64,000 bases of DNA from Brasenia schreberi (Eukaryota > Streptophyta > Magnoliopsida > Nymphaeales > Cabombaceae): contig JAYKKT010000080.1 in assembly GCA_036023115.1 (NCBI GenBank), forward strand, positions 12,777,001-12,841,000. Reading direction: 5' to 3'. This document shows positions 11,401 through 24,749 of this stretch, piece by piece. Made by a program: the position numbers and the translations under genes. Below the pieces are notes generated by a model. That model was given only the letters and a program-made list of their open reading frames with translations, was not told the origin of the DNA and made no database searches. Within the stretch, counting starts at the first letter, position 1; every line of letters begins with the position of its first letter.

Positions 11401-11805
11401 GGATCCATTGCACGAGGAGCCACAACTCACCTGGCTAAAACCCTTCAATTTGAAAGTCCCTATATTGAGACTCGGGTATGTAAATATTGTAGGGATCGGG
11501 CTAAACGGAAATTGCTTATTAAAAAAGAAAAGGATGAATGGTCCATTGGTCCATGCATGCCAAGTTGTAGAATTTAAGCAGTTAACTGATGTTATTGGCA
11601 TGTCATTGCAATCGGTTTCTTTAGCATGATAAGTATTTGCCAAGTATGCCAGGAGCGCGTTAATTGACTATCAGTTTGTTTTCATTATATAAGCCAAACG
11701 AGCGATACAAGCATGAAAAATGGTAATATAAAAACAAGTTCAAGAGAAGGTCCAAAGACTAATTCTGCTGCACTTAAATTTCAGATATTTTTCACACACC
11801 ATTCA

Positions 11806-11895
11806 TAGGTGGTGGGTTCGATTTCCCGGGGATGCATGGTGTGGGGTGTGTGTGTGTTAAGCATTTTGGCCTCCAACTGTAACCAAAAGAACAAA
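11806..11895 (+). repeat. SINE 3' part
   Basis: GGTGGTGGGTTCGATTTCCC (box B-like) then TTTTGGCCTCCAACTGTAAC and an A-rich tail. The head closely matches the SINE at 44955-45080. Confidence 0.55.
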
Positions 11896-12008
11896 ATTCA
11901 GATCTTTCCCACTATTCTACTGGCAAGTCAAGCATGTCAAGAATGACCCCTACTTGTATATACACGCAGACCATGGCATTTTGTTTGGATTTGGATCCGG
12001 TGAGTCAA

Positions 12009-12450
12009 TCAGCCTCCCAGTATTCTTTTCAGGCAGGTTCGCTGCTCGGGTGTCAACCTCGTAGGGAACTTGACATCAAACCTGATCCTCAGATTGCCTT
12101 TCCTGCCAGGCTCTTTGGCTATTGGCATTCCCTCACCAGCTACAACCCACTCGTAACCTGGGCTGATCACGTCGGTCACTGGGATCGCCAGATCCCGGCC
12201 ATCCGGTGTGGTTAGCTCCACCACTGCACTCCCTGTTAATGCTTCTAGAAGAGAAACACTGCGGCTTATAATGAGGTCATTGCCATCCCTCTTGAAGTCT
12301 GGATGCTGTTTCTCGTCGATGACGAAGACCAGGTCCGCTGCAGCATGGTATGGCTGCTCGTTGCCCTTGTCGGGGAACGTGATCTTGGTTCCCTTCTTCC
12401 ACCCAGGCTTCACATCAATTGTTAGTATCTCTTGCTCTGGCACCATCTTC
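12009..12450 (-). CDS. DnaJ last exon (C-terminal substrate-binding domain)
   Basis: Acceptor ATTCAG|GAAGATG on the minus strand. It encodes the conserved client-binding domain II and dimerisation end: VKPGWKKGTKITFPDKGNEQ, then DLVFVIDEKQHPDFKRDGNDL, with stop TGA at 12011-12009. Well preserved and without frame breaks. Confidence 0.9.
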
Positions 12451-14171
12451 CTGAATCATCGCTCCCAGTTAGTCGACCTGATCAACGTAGCTGAAACTAT
12501 ATTTGCAATAGAAACTCAACTGATCTATGAACAAGAGACGGCAAGATGCTTTGCACTCAAGAAGAATATATCCAGCATAAATACGCATTTAATTAGATTT
12601 TATTGTATAAGGTGAGGGTGAAGGAATGAGAGAGCCATGAGATTTTCTATTGACAACAACCAAAGCTATAAAAAGTTTGAATTTGAGATCTTGAAGCCAA
12701 CATGAGTGTAGAGCATGATCATCTGTTTTCTCAAATGATTCTAATGAGATTTATTGCCTTACATGATTAGGAGTTCGCATCCTGAAGGTATTACATGTAA
12801 ACTCAGTGCCTTGAAAAACAGTTCTCTGAATCCATTGGTTTCTTTGATGCTTCTCAATTTAAATGATGAATACGGCAGTTCATATTAAAAGTTCGACTGA
12901 GTTCCAAATCCAAAAGAATTGCATATGACAGAAACTAGACCCGCTAGGTTCCAACTCACCCTGGCGGGTTGACCCAGAATAGGGCTGGACTTGGAACCGG
13001 CCATAACTGAAACCAGGGGAACCAAGGAACCCCACGGTTCGGCCCCAACTCCACCTAGAAGAAAACCAAAACGAAACTGAAACTGGCAGTTTCAAGGCCT
13101 TTTTCATTAATTTTTTTGAAGTTTAGTATATTTTCTTCATTTAAGACTAGAACCATAACCGGAACTGGAACATACACTGAATCCGAACTGGAACCGACAG
13201 AACTAGAATGAGACTGAAAACCAGAGGTGGGCCCTGGTTCTAGGTTTGATGGAACATGACCCATCAGTTCCTGACTAGCGGTGAACAAGCCTACACTGTT
13301 ACACCCTACCACCAAAGAGGTGAGGTAGGGTATAGTGTAGTAGGTTGCAATTCTTTAACAAAGTGCAAAGCATAGCTATTGGTAAGCTGGCGAAGTTATC
13401 AAAGTGTTAGCGATAGTGTAAAGTCCATCTTGTCGAGGTAGAAATGAACAGGAACAAATAAGTTTAACTAATTTAATGAACAAGACCACTAGTTTGATTC
13501 ATTTTGAAAAGTTCCAGCTATGGGTATATATGGAATAGAAAGATCCGACCAGCCCAAGTACAAAACTGTCCACTGTCTTGAGGTCAACCATTAGTTGATT
13601 TCACTCACTAAAAAAGGAAAAAATAAACAAAAAACAGAAGACCCAAGATGGACCCAAGGGTTCCATACCATTGTTTCGCCGCATGCTGATGAAAGAATTG
13701 AATCTATATAACACTTGCATACAGTGCTTGAATCTCGAAATCTCTTTAAAAGAAGGCGGCTTGAATATGGAAAGGTTATAGTAGAAAAGATGATGAAGAC
13801 TAGAGTAGGAAACCCATGTAAAGTTGTATGTGGGACACAAGTCTGAATGAAGTGATAATATGAGTTTGTTTTTGTTTCTAGAATTAAAATACAAGTATGA
13901 TGCTTCAATAATAAAATATGATATGGTTTTCTTTTGAGTTAAATGCACTACGACGTCAAAAAATACATGTATTAGGTACATCATCTAGTGTGGGATAAGG
14001 CTTGGTTGTGGTTGTGGATGTGGTGGAGTTAGTATGAACAAAATAGATCGACTAAGAACCTGTGTAGCTGATCCAACTTAGTGTGGGATAAGGATTGATT
14101 GCAATTATGGTTTTGGTTGGTGGGTTTCCAGATTATAGAGAACATTCAATCCAAAGAGAGCAGAGAATTAC
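12451..14171 (-). other. DnaJ intron with GGTTC-rich repeat
   Basis: 1.7-kb intron. Positions 12945-13290 are rich in GGTTC/GAACC words and look like a non-autonomous DNA transposon. The rest (13300-14170) has no recognised gene. Confidence 0.6.
12945..13290. repeat. GAACC/GGTTC-rich MITE-like repeat
   Basis: Many copies of GGAACC and GAACTGGAAC motifs (GGAACCGG, GGAACCAAGGAACC, GGAACTGGAAC) over about 350 bp. The composition resembles the bounded element at 15102-15493, but no clear terminal repeats or TSD were found. Confidence 0.4.
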
Positions 14172-14596
14172 CCCAAGCCATGATCAAACACATTCCTAGA
14201 TATCTTCATTTTCCTTGTTGACCCTGTATACAGCTCTTCCAAGCTGCAGGGCAGCTTGCTCTCGATCGGCGGCGGTTTCTTTAGCTGCTCACGGACTTTG
14301 CTGCCTTCCGAATACGACCTGAACATACCTTCCGGTCCACCACCAAAGGCACCGAAAGGTCCGCTATCTTGGCCATAACGGGCGGATCTGAATCCATGTC
14401 CCGTAGACCTGAACCCAAAAGGGCTGCTACCAAAGAACTCTGCGAATATGTCTTCAGCATCCCTTGGGTTGAAAGAGAAAATATTTGGATTGCCGGAGCT
14501 CCCGTACCCGCCGCTGCTTGTCGGTGGGACCTGACCCTTGAGCCCTTCCTCTCCATACTGGTCATACACTGCCCTTTTCTGTGGATCACTCAACAC
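14172..14596 (-). CDS. DnaJ exon (end of J domain, G/F region)
   Basis: Acceptor TATTTAG|GTGTTG, donor GG|GTAATT. Encodes VLSDPQKRAVYDQYGEEGLK, a Gly/Phe-rich linker (DIFAEFFGSSPFGF) and SKLPCSLEELYTGSTRKMKI. Ends with two bases that complete Gly with the next exon, so this junction is intact. Confidence 0.9.
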
Positions 14597-15101
14597 CTAA
14601 ATACAGAAAAAAGACCATCATAAGTAGGTGTATTTCTATTATGAATATCAGATGCTGTAATCCTGTATCCTACATGGTTTCAACTCACATTTTTTTGTAT
14701 TGCATGATCCAATGTCATACTCCACTTTTTTCCCCTTAACATATCAAGTTTTCATGTGAAGTTTTTATTTTTTGATTGACTGACCCTATGCTATCATCAA
14801 GGCATCTGTTGTTTCTACTAAATCATCAATATGTGAATATTCAAGTACCATATCTAAATTAAAGGTTCACTTTTTAGGGGACTTTCACTTGGAAGATTTT
14901 GACATTCTGAAACTGTGCTCACGGGCTACCAACAATTTCATTACTTTTTCTTTTATTTATTACTCGAAGAAAGTAACCTTTTGAGGGATTTGGAAAACTA
15001 GACATAAAACCCCAAGTCAACAACCCTATGGTGGAGGTAGATTCAAACAATAAGACGTCATATGAGAGTTTTTTTTAATGAATGCCACATGAGAGTCAAA
15101 C

Positions 15102-15493
15102 CCAGACATGGCTAGTTCTGGGTAAACCAGAACCGGTGGTTTCAAACTGCCACCGGCTCCAGTTCTCCCAAAACCAGGAATTGCAACTGTGTCGATCAAG
15201 ATCCAGTTTTAAACCACTATTCTGGTTCTGGTTTAATTCTTAAACCATATGAAACTAGGAAAAATACAAAAAGAATTTGCATACTTTCAAGAAAAATTAA
15301 AAAATACGGGACCGTGGGTTCTACTTTTGGCCAAGGTCCGGTTCCACGAAAGGTGGAACTGAAATCAAACCAGGTGATTCTGGGCTCCAACTCCAGTTCT
15401 GGGTTCTATTTTACTGGTTCTAATTCCAGCTAATTCCTGGCTCGGTTTGGTTCTGTTTTGAATTGCCAGGTCAGTTCCAAATCAGCCATGTCT
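15102..15493. mobile_element. hAT-like MITE rich in GGTTC motifs
   Basis: Ends CAGACATGGCT... / ...AGCCATGTCT, flanked by AGTCAAAC (15094-15101) and AGTTAAAC (15494-15501), an 8-bp duplication with one mismatch. The interior is full of GGTTC/GAACC words near both ends. An 8-bp TSD fits the hAT superfamily. Confidence 0.6.
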
Positions 15494-15768
15494 AGTTAAA
15501 CTCTTTATTGTGTTGACAAAAGAAAGCCCTTTCCACTATGCTACACCTTTTTAAGTGCCCTACAATGACTGCAGCAGACTAGTTTTCGGGCTCGTTGGTG
15601 CTAGGCCAAGAGTCTCATATCCGGTCGTGAATCTGGTTTTAAGGTGTTAATGTTTGTGTTTTTGGCATGATCTCAGTCCTGTTGTTTCATGTTTGTGGTG
15701 TGCCATTAACAGGTTGACCTATAGTCGCAGTTTCAGGTCGTGTTTCTGTGTCATCGTTTCATATTCAT

Positions 15769-16354
<586 letters not shown>

Positions 16355-16603
16355 CTCTACATGCCATGCCGTAGACATGAGAACCCCAGCACCTTCTATT
16401 GTGATAGATAGTACCGACCTAAAATTTGTATGCTCCTGATATAGACATGCACTTTCAGGTTGTGTTTGGTTTATATCGTGTTTAATATTTCGAGTCCTAC
16501 TCCTGCTTAGCTACAACGTTCGGTTACATTAATATAAAATTACATCGTCTTGTAAAAAAATTGTTTGCACGATAAGAAAAGTGAAATTAATATTATAAAG
16601 CAT

Positions 16604-16713
16604 GGGTTCTTGTCAGGATGCCATTTCATGGCCAACTTTCTATATGCTTTCTTCAGATCATCATCGGTAGCATTTCTGTAGACCTTCAATATATTGTAGT
16701 AATCCACCCCCAT
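16604..16713 (-). CDS. DnaJ first exon with HPD motif
   Basis: ATG at 16713-16711. Encodes [20 protein letters not shown], then [18 protein letters not shown]-domain helices I and II and the HPD loop essential for HSP70 activation. The sequence leaves the family right after the KNP codons, at AACCC|ATGCTT, where no GT donor is present. Confidence 0.85.
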
Positions 16714-16755
16714 TCAACCTTCAAATCGCCTCCCAAGGTACTCTCACTGTCTTGT

Positions 16756-16870
16756 TTGGTTAATTAGGTCACCAAATATGGAGACAAGGGTTCGATCCGC
16801 ATGGGTGCTACCTCTTTCACAGGGAACTGTTGAACGGTGAACTTGGGGTCGAGGGTATCGGCTCTCGAGT
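16756..16870 (+). repeat. tRNA-like SINE fragment upstream of DnaJ
   Basis: TTGGTTAATTAGGTCACC (box A-like) and AGGGTTCGATCCGCATGG (box B exact), then the repeat body. No acceptor stem, so not a tRNA gene. It lies 43 bp upstream of the DnaJ ATG. Confidence 0.4.
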
Positions 16871-17040
16871 TTTGTGCCGGGTTGTTTTCGATTCTCCAAA
16901 ACACAATTTCTTCGAGTTATAAATAAGAGTATTTGATATGTTATTATATAAGGTAATAATAGTTTCACCCTCTATAATATAAATAAGCTAAATTTAGTTG
17001 GGTTCCAACTTATATTCACTAACTCTTCACATAATTGGTT

Positions 17041-17130
17041 CTTTTTTTTTTTGGTACAATGGGAAGGCCGAAGCCAAACACTCCCAGGGTATTGGACTCA
17101 TAACTTTCAAGTTGTGGGTTTTGCTTGTTG
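17041..17130 (-). repeat. SINE 3' end with poly(A), minus strand
   Basis: On the minus strand it ends TTTGGCTTCGGCCTTCCCAT-TGTACC followed by 11 A (T run 17042-17052). Its body CACAACTTGAAAGTTATGAGT is a diverged form of the SINE at 11306. Confidence 0.55.
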
Positions 17131-17524
17131 TGCTGTACTAGTTCTTCTTTCTTTCTTTTTTCTCTGAACAGTTTTTACAGCAATCACAACCCAAGATAAT
17201 ACATGATAGCATTTACAGACTTTCAATAGTAAACATGTAGGCAATTGAGCTAAGGTAGCTGATGTAACCAAGTATACGTCCCTTCTATGTTGCACGGGTA
17301 CGCCATATTGGATGACGTACCCGTATCCGGTACGTACCTGATATGGGTATGCATATTGGTATGCAGGGTACGTACCGATACCGCATACAACCTACCGGTA
17401 CGTGTAGGTGTAGTATGTCAAGTACCCGTATCGGGTACGCGCTGGATTCGGGTCGACTCATACCCGATCCAAAAAATAAATATAAATTAAATTTTAACTC
17501 TTCCCTACCCCCATTCCCCTCTGT

Positions 17525-17525
<1 letters not shown>

Positions 17526-17577
<52 letters not shown>
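17526..17577. repeat. (AG)26 microsatellite
   Basis: Pure AG dinucleotide run inside the hAT-like element. Confidence 0.97.
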
Positions 17578-17578
<1 letters not shown>

Positions 17579-18829
17579 ATGGACAAAATATTGTTAAGTT
17601 CATACATCTGTATCCAAACTCGTGCCTGGGTATCCATATTCTAAGAGAATACTAGTGTTCTTGGAGGTTTGATCAATGTCCGTATCTGGTTTTCGAACTG
17701 AGTAGATTATTAGATGTTTATTGCAGGTTTTCTAAAGTCAGCTTAAGAAAATGAAGTTTTTGCTATGTTTATTTGCTAATTCACCTGTGCTCTCCAGGAA
17801 ATTGCACAATTTTCTTTGCTTGCTGCTACATCAAAATGAGGAAGGTAAACTGGAGGTTGCTTGGTCAGATGTACGTGACACAGTTTGAGTCATTGGTTTT
17901 GACATATTTGTTTCATATGAAAAACAAGTTGAGGAGCTTCTCATTCTCCATATTCATGCATAGTCAGTTAGTCACTAACTATTTGCTATTGGGATTGTTA
18001 TTTTTATTGCATTTACATCATTTTATAGTAAGATGATGATAGGTTTCTGTGTCCCTCTTTCTTTGTTATGATGCCAGAAACTGCTTATGCTCCATAAATA
18101 GAATATAATCATAATTCTTCTTTATCAGATTATGAGAATGAAAGAGGTGATCCTATTTTTTGTTTGTTTGCGTGTTTGAGTGAATATGAGAGATCACAGA
18201 ACTAGCACTGTTTGTGAAAAACTGATTTATAGATCAATTTCAGTTCTACCTGAAGAAATTAGGTGATTCAATACAAAGTTGGATCAAGTAGTACCTTTTT
18301 CCTTTCAAATCACTAGTTCTTTCCCCTTATACTCAAGCAGGTGCTCCCTTCTAACACTCATCCAGAGATAAGGATGTGGCTGGAAAAGGGAACAAAGAAT
18401 GTGTCATAACTTGGGGCCTCAACTTGAATTTTTGAGGAGGCTTTTGTCTTCCTCCCCTGTAGTCGACTTGTGTGAAGCTGCTATTAGCACGTGGCACAAC
18501 TAGACCTTTTCTCATTTTCACTACATAAGTCTCCTGTTATGTCAGTGATTCATGCCTATTAACTTTTGATTGTTCATGTTACTCGATTTATTTGTAGATG
18601 TCTTGGATGTTTGGGTAAGCTGTTTAATTGTTGTGACTTTGAAGAAGAATATAAATGACATTCTTAGAATTATTCTCAAACACTAGAATCTTTAAAATAT
18701 AGAATGCTCTATATAATTGTGTATATATTATGTAAATTTATTTTTTATTATGTTTTTTAATAGTAGCGTACCTGTACCTTAGTTTTTAAAAAAATTGCAT
18801 ACCCCATACCCATACCGGGTACTAGTTCT

Positions 18830-19148
18830 TGTGAATAAAATCAATCTTATTGAATGAAAAATGGAACCAACTTACAGAATATGACCGATTGGAGGAATGT
18901 CCAATCGGCCCAATCTTAGGAGACGCACACACTGCAACTGCCGCCTATTCCACTTTTCTTCTCACTTATTCTATCTAAACCCTAATTAGCTATTTATACT
19001 TTATTCTAACTTAATTTCCTAATCTACCCCTACTAAGTATTAACTATTTCTAAGATAACATAGGACTCAAATTAACAAAATAACATGAGACAGGACGTTC
19101 TTTTACATAACTCGACTCTCAACACATGACACAACGACTCCCTTAACA
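18830..19148 (-). repeat. Copia 2 3' LTR
   Basis: Reads TGTTAAGGGAGTCGTTGTG... on the minus strand and ends TTCACA. Its hairpin region near 18886 is eroded compared with the 5' LTR. Confidence 0.85.
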
Positions 19149-19165
19149 CTCTCCCTCAAACTGAG
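19149..19165 (-). other. Copia 2 polypurine tract
   Basis: CAGTTTGAGGGAGAG on the minus strand, directly before the 3' LTR start TGTTAAGGG. Confidence 0.75.
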
Positions 19166-19899
19166 TATATAAATCATCTATTAATCCTCAAGTTTGTTAC
19201 AAGAGAGTATCAAGGAAGATCCTTTCCAGAAACTCGACTTTGGTGAAGATGCTCTGGCCTAGCTTGATCACTTGAGTTAGGCAAATCTGAAGTTGATACT
19301 CTCCTTGTCATCTAGCACTTTGCTCTCGAACAAAATGACAATCAATTTCTATATGCTTTGTTCTCTCATGAAAGACCTGGATTTGATGCTATGTGTAAAA
19401 GGCAAATTTGATTATCACAAATGGTAACTTCATGGGCGCATTCAATACTTCCAAACTTCAATTCTTGAAGTCAATTGTTTTCACCAAATTAGCTCACAAG
19501 TAGCATTCACTATAGATCGATATTCACCGATTGCACTAGATCGAGCAACAACATTTCGCTTTCTTACTCTTCTAGGACACTAAATTGCCACCAACAAATA
19601 CACAATATACCCTTAATGTACGGACTTTCGTAGATCAATAGGTGAACCAGCCCTGGGCCTCGCATCTGAGTCCAAGTATCCCAATTTGAGTGTTCTTTAT
19701 CTTCAATACAATAACCACTTGTCCACCGGAGCCTTCTTAATATACCTCAAAATTCGCACAACAACGATCCCAATGACCATTATGTGGAGATTGCATAAAT
19801 TGACTTACCACACTAACTAGGAAAAGAAATATCGAATGTCTAGTAATAGTGAGATAGTTCGGCTTCCCTACAAGCCTTCGGTATCTACCAAGGTCTGGA

Positions 19900-21720
19900 T
19901 AAGGTTCTCCTTGTCTCCGTAGTAATATTTTGCTTTGGGGAATCCATAGGTCATCCGATAGGCTTTACAATCCAATTCAGCATACCGGTTCTTCCAATAT
20001 ATCTAAACATACTTCCTTTCAGAACGGCAAGCACCAACTTCCTAGAATGAGCCACCTATACCAAGATAAGTATTTGAGTTTACCAAAGTCCTTAGTCCGA
20101 AAGTGACTACCGTATTAATGTTCCTTCAACTGGAAGATATCTTCTCATTATCATTAGGTAATAACTCATATCATCAACATAGATAATCAAATGTGATTTT
20201 TCCTTGCCTTTTTTTCAAAAAAGGTGATGATCAAATTACTTTAACCGTGTATAGCCAAAGGTCTTCATACAAGACTTAGTGAACTTTATAAAACCATGCT
20301 CGTGGGGATTATTTTAATCCATAGAGCTTTCTTTAATTTGCATACCTTCATTGCATCTGAATTTGACATCCCTAGTGGAGAGTTGCCATATAAACTTTCT
20401 TCAATAAGTCTTCATGTAAGAAAGCATTTTTAACATCAATTGATGAAGAAGTGGCCAATTTTTGGTTTGCCATACGGAGTAGAAAAGTGATTCTCATAGT
20501 GTTGATTTTAGGCAATGGTGTAAATGTCTCTCATGTAATCCCAGACCATATATGCGGGTATAGCCCTTGGCAACAAGCCGGCTCACCTATACTTAGGTCA
20601 ATGTTACCATCCGCCTGTGAACTTTGCTTGTGTATACACCATAACGTGACAACCAACAACAGCTTTTCCCGGGAGGGAGAGGGACTACAGTCCCACGTGC
20701 CACTCGTGCTCAAGCAAGCATCTCATCGATAATCATGGCTTGAACCTCAACTTCTTGGATCCTTTAAGAGTGCCTTGGTATTTTTAGGAATTGAAATAGA
20801 GGACAAAAGAAGACAATAAAGCAAAGAAGGTTAAGGAAGTAACGATGAGAAGGTTTTGGAGAGATAAACAATGAAAAACTCAAGAAATTATATAGATCGG
20901 GTGAGGATTTGAGTAGATCGAGTACCTTTTCGAAGAGCAATAGGTAAAGATCGATGTGGGTTAGGTTCGAGAGGTCGAGAGTAGCAGTTAAGAGCGTTGG
21001 AGTAGGACATGACCTCACTAGGATGATTGAAGGCTATCTCAAGTGCAGGAGTGGTATCCCGTGGTCGACGTGATATAGGTAATGAGAGGGACAGGGTGGA
21101 GTCTGGGCAAGGCACCTGGTAAGATGTTGGTTCGAGGTCTTTGGAGTCCTACCGAGGAGTGGGTTCTGCATCCAAAGGAGACAAGGTGGACCAAAATAAG
21201 GAACGAACTCAGAAACTCTCCGTGAGACCACATTTGGGAAGAGGTAAAATATAGTGTTTCTTCAAAAAAGTGGACATCGCGGACAACATGTGACCAATGA
21301 TGAGTGACAGGAGAATAACATTTGTATCCTTTTTGTAACCTGGAATACCCAAGAAGACACATTTAATAGCTCGAGGATCTAGATTTATCTTGACCGGGGG
21401 AAAGATCATGAACAAAACAAAGTACATCCAAAGACACGACTGGCTGAAGACATGATATAAGGGGCCCTTGGGAAATAGGATTGAATAAGGAATACAGGTA
21501 ACACCATCCTAGAACTGAGATGATGGTAACCAATTAATCAACATAACATGGTAATTAAACGACATCACCCCAAAAATTGTAAGGCATTTGGCAACAATAA
21601 CAGAAGTTCGGGTAACTTCAATAAGATGACGATTTTTCTTTACTCGCAACTCCATTTGTTGGGTGTATGAGGACATGTTGATTGATGTAAGATACCTTAT
21701 CTGAGATGACATAAAAGAAT
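19900..21720 (-). pseudogene. Copia 2 pol remnant (integrase to RT)
   Basis: Minus-strand pieces: integrase end/core at 21712-21509 (YTQQMELRVKKNRHLIEVTR, where the family has N-G-x-x-E-R-K-x-R), post-integrase at 21427-21209 (DPRAIKCVFLGIPGYKKD), RT SSSIDVKNAFLHEDLLKKVY at about 20460-20400, and YVDDM at 20181-20167. The order and spacing are Copia-like. Frameshifts and stops occur between all blocks. Confidence 0.8.
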
Positions 21721-22739
21721 GAAAAAGATTGAAAAGTATTCACTTGCATTAGATCACTTCGGAGTATCTTAATCGAGTTGCCAAATTGAGTTTGAATTTA
21801 TGGTAAAAAGTTTAAAATAGTTGGAAAAATTCGGACTTATCTTTCATTAAAAACAACCAGAACTACAGAGTACGATCAGTGATGAAAGAAACAAAAACCA
21901 CTTACTGGAAATATTAAGAGGTAGACACACGACTTGGTCCCCATACATCAGAATGAATAAGATCAAAAGGTTTAGAGTACTTTTATTATGTACTGGAGAG
22001 AAAAGTTGTATCGACGGTGTTTATGCAAATTGACAAACATCACAACGGTGAAAAGCCATCAACCGACACTTTGTACACAATTGAAAGGAAGTAAAGACCT
22101 AAGAGGCGAAAGGACGAGATGACCATAGGCGTTTGTGGCCGAAGTCGCATATTTCAAGAGATGACGGCCAGAAGAACGGAGACTTGTCTGCATCGGTGGA
22201 TGTGCGAGCATCATCGTCTCGAGTACGACCATGAGACGATCCTCATGAACAGTAGTAATAACTCGCCATTCGTTTCAGCAGCCCCAGTACGTCTCCCGTG
22301 GTAAGATTCACCGAAAACACTACGATGAGAAAGGGAAAGAAGTGTCTTTGTACTGCTTTAAGTCTCGGGTAGATTAAGCTTATGGAATAGAAATAAAGGT
22401 TATTAGACAGTTTGGGGACATGGCTAGCACATTATTTTAAAGGAAGGGAAAGGTTGAAATTGAAATACAACAACGTCCCAAGAATCTGGTGACATGCAGA
22501 TCCATTAGCCACAAAGGCATGGTTGTGTGATCTTTGCAGGATAATTTAGAGTAAGTGGAAAAATATGAGGGATGAGGGGTTCATATGATCGGTAGCCCCT
22601 GAATTAATTATCCAAATTCTAGAAGGAGAGTTAGGAGTGTGGATACCCTTTACTGTATGTGTAGCCTATTCCACTATAGCTTGAGTTGAGGAAACAGATG
22701 ATTTGTCCAAGAATTTCTGTTCAAGGCCTTCTATTCTTT

Positions 22740-23600
22740 TTAGAATCTCCTAAATACCATCAGTGCTAGGAGTGAAACTTTCTGCAGAATGGACAGAGGT
22801 ATTACGATTTCGATAGTAATCTGGTTTGCCATGTAATTTCCAACAATGATCTCTAGTATGACGAGATTTGCCATAATGAGAGCAAACGAGTTTTTCCTTG
22901 TCATCTGAACTAATTCTATCATGGCCACGGCCACGACTCTGGTGTCCCCCTCTGCCACGAAAGTGAGAAGTATCTCCTCTGACTTGAAGTGCATGTTGAT
23001 TTGTACTAATAGCATAAATCTTCTCAAGATTCCGGCGATCTTCCTCTCTGATTAATAAAGAGTAAACAGTTCTCAATGTAGGAAGCTCTTCTCTGCCTAA
23101 GATATTCAGCTTTACTGATTCAAATTCTGGATTGACGCCCCACAATAAGTCAAAGACTTTCTTCTTTTTAATTTCAGCCTGTCTTTCATTATAATAGGTA
23201 GAGCACTTTATATTCGTATAATAAAGTAATTCGTCCCAAAGACCTCGAAGATCTGCATAATATTCACTGATAGACCGATTGACTTGTTTACACTTTCGTA
23301 TTCTCTCCAGAATTTCATACTCTTAGCCAACATTCTTTTTTCTGGAATAAGCATCTGCTACTGCACACCAAATCTCATGGGCAGATTCAAGAAATAGAAA
23401 CGTTTTTGCAATTGATGGAATCATTGACTGGAGCAACCACGATGATATTAATGCATCTTCTCTTTTCCAGGTGGAATAAAGACTGTCATGAGGCTCTGGA
23501 ATTGAAGATTGACCCATCAGATGTGTCTATCTCCCCCTTGCTACAATTGCAAGTTCCACAGATCTTGCCCATTTCATGTAGTTTCGACCATCTAATTTAG
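22740..23600 (-). pseudogene. Copia 2 gag remnant with zinc knuckle
   Basis: 23517-23323 (LISSWLLQSMIPSIAKTFLF...AHEIWCAVADAYSRKKN) and 23145-22750 (EFESVKLNILGREELPTLRT) are gag UBN2-type blocks. They are followed by an RG-rich stretch and CSHYGKSRHTRDHC, a CCHC knuckle whose second Cys is replaced by Tyr. Confidence 0.8.
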
Positions 23601-24373
23601 TCATGGTGATCTGAAGAGTATCTGTTTTTTCAAAGAAGCCAGATTGTTCACCGGGATGAAAGGAACTAGCAATGCATTTACCTTTGTCAGTCATTAATAA
23701 TGAAATCAGAACGAAACTCTGTAGTAAGGCAGGATGATCATGATTTTATAAAAAAAATATGAACGGAATGTGATGTTGCTCCACAAATTAGATTTCTTGG
23801 AATTCTTTTTCAAGAATCATATATAATGATGAGTCGCACAATAGGAAGTACACGCCTACCCCCTTTTTCATAATTGTTTACCAATAGTTTCAAGTCCTCA
23901 ATCTTGAATAAAAGGAAATCTTAAAACAAACTGAATAGCACTGACTGATTTAACTGAAGAGCCGATGTATATTAATCCCACTTTGAAAATATTGCAACTT
24001 GTGAATCACTAAATATCGCAGAATCAAGGATCACGATATTCAATCTTGTTTGATATATTGAATAAAAGGAAATCACTAAATATGGCAGATCACGGTTGAA
24101 TCAAATATGCCTTGCAGTAGCTCACAATATTCAATCTTGCTTGATATGTTCTTTGTGCAGAATCAAGGATCAAGATGAAAGGGCAGCACGATCTTAAATC
24201 ACAGACTTGTAAACACGTAGGATCACGATGGAAGAGTCTTGTTCTTCTTCACCACAAAAAACAGCCAACAATAAAAGAAACACACGCAGGAATAGGCGGC
24301 AAAATTTTTCTGTTCGTCTTCCCTACTAATCCAAGATTTTCAAATGGGATTCTAAAGATTAACAAGCCGTTTA

Positions 24374-24386
24374 GGCTCTGATACCA
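24374..24386 (-). other. Copia 2 primer-binding site
   Basis: TGGTATCAGAGCC on the minus strand, complementary to the 3' end of initiator Met tRNA, three bases after the 5' LTR end. Confidence 0.88.
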
Positions 24387-24389
24387 TCT

Positions 24390-24710
24390 TGTGAATAAAA
24401 TCAATCTTATTGAATGAAAATTGGAACCAACTTACAAAATATGGCCGATTGGAGGCATTCCTCCAATCGGCCCAATCTCAGGAGACACACACACTGCAAC
24501 TGCTGCCTATTCCACTTTTTTTCTCACTTATTCTGCCTAAACCCTAATTAGCTATTTATACTTTATTCTAACTTAATTTTCTAATCTACCCCTACTAAGT
24601 ATTAACTATTTCTAAGATAACATAGGACTCAAATTAACAAAATAACATGAGACAAGACGTTCTTTTACATGACTCAACTCTCAACACATGACACAACGAC
24701 TCCCTTAACA
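24390..24710 (-). repeat. Copia 2 5' LTR
   Basis: TGTTAAGGG...TTCACA on the minus strand. Contains a perfect 13-bp-arm hairpin: GGCCGATTGGAGG (24443-24455) and CCTCCAATCGGCC (24460-24472) with a 4-base loop. Confidence 0.88.
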
Positions 24711-24749
24711 TTAGTACCGTACCCGTATCCATGCAACATAGCATCCCTT

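Larger units (their letters stand above)
18830..24710 (-). mobile_element. Copia retrotransposon with both LTRs, minus strand (Copia 2)
   Basis: Two LTRs (18830-19148 and 24390-24710), initiator-Met tRNA PBS, PPT, gag with a zinc-knuckle remnant, integrase, and RT with YVDDM at 20181-20167 bound a 5.9-kb element. The LTRs differ by roughly 15 substitutions plus one small indel. All coding domains carry stops. A clean TSD was not found: the flanks CTAGT and TTAGT differ at one base if the LTR ends are shifted. Confidence 0.88.
17285..24741. mobile_element. Non-autonomous hAT-like element, interrupted by Copia 2
   Basis: Ends CTATGTTGC... and ...GCAACATAG, flanked by CGTCCCTT (17277-17284) and CATCCCTT (24742-24749), an 8-bp TSD with one mismatch. 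Both ends carry dense TACCCGTA/GGTACG words (17296-17470, and 18769-18822 plus 24716-24730). Removing Copia 2 leaves about 1.6 kb with no transposase. The Copia sits about 31 bp from the right end. A (GA)n tract lies at 17526-17577. Positions 17600-18760 show no recognisable gene. Confidence 0.7.

Noticed and set aside
11303..11643. Overlapping open frames on both strands (108 and 90 codons)
   Set aside because: They overlap a SINE and have no homology signal; likely chance frames.
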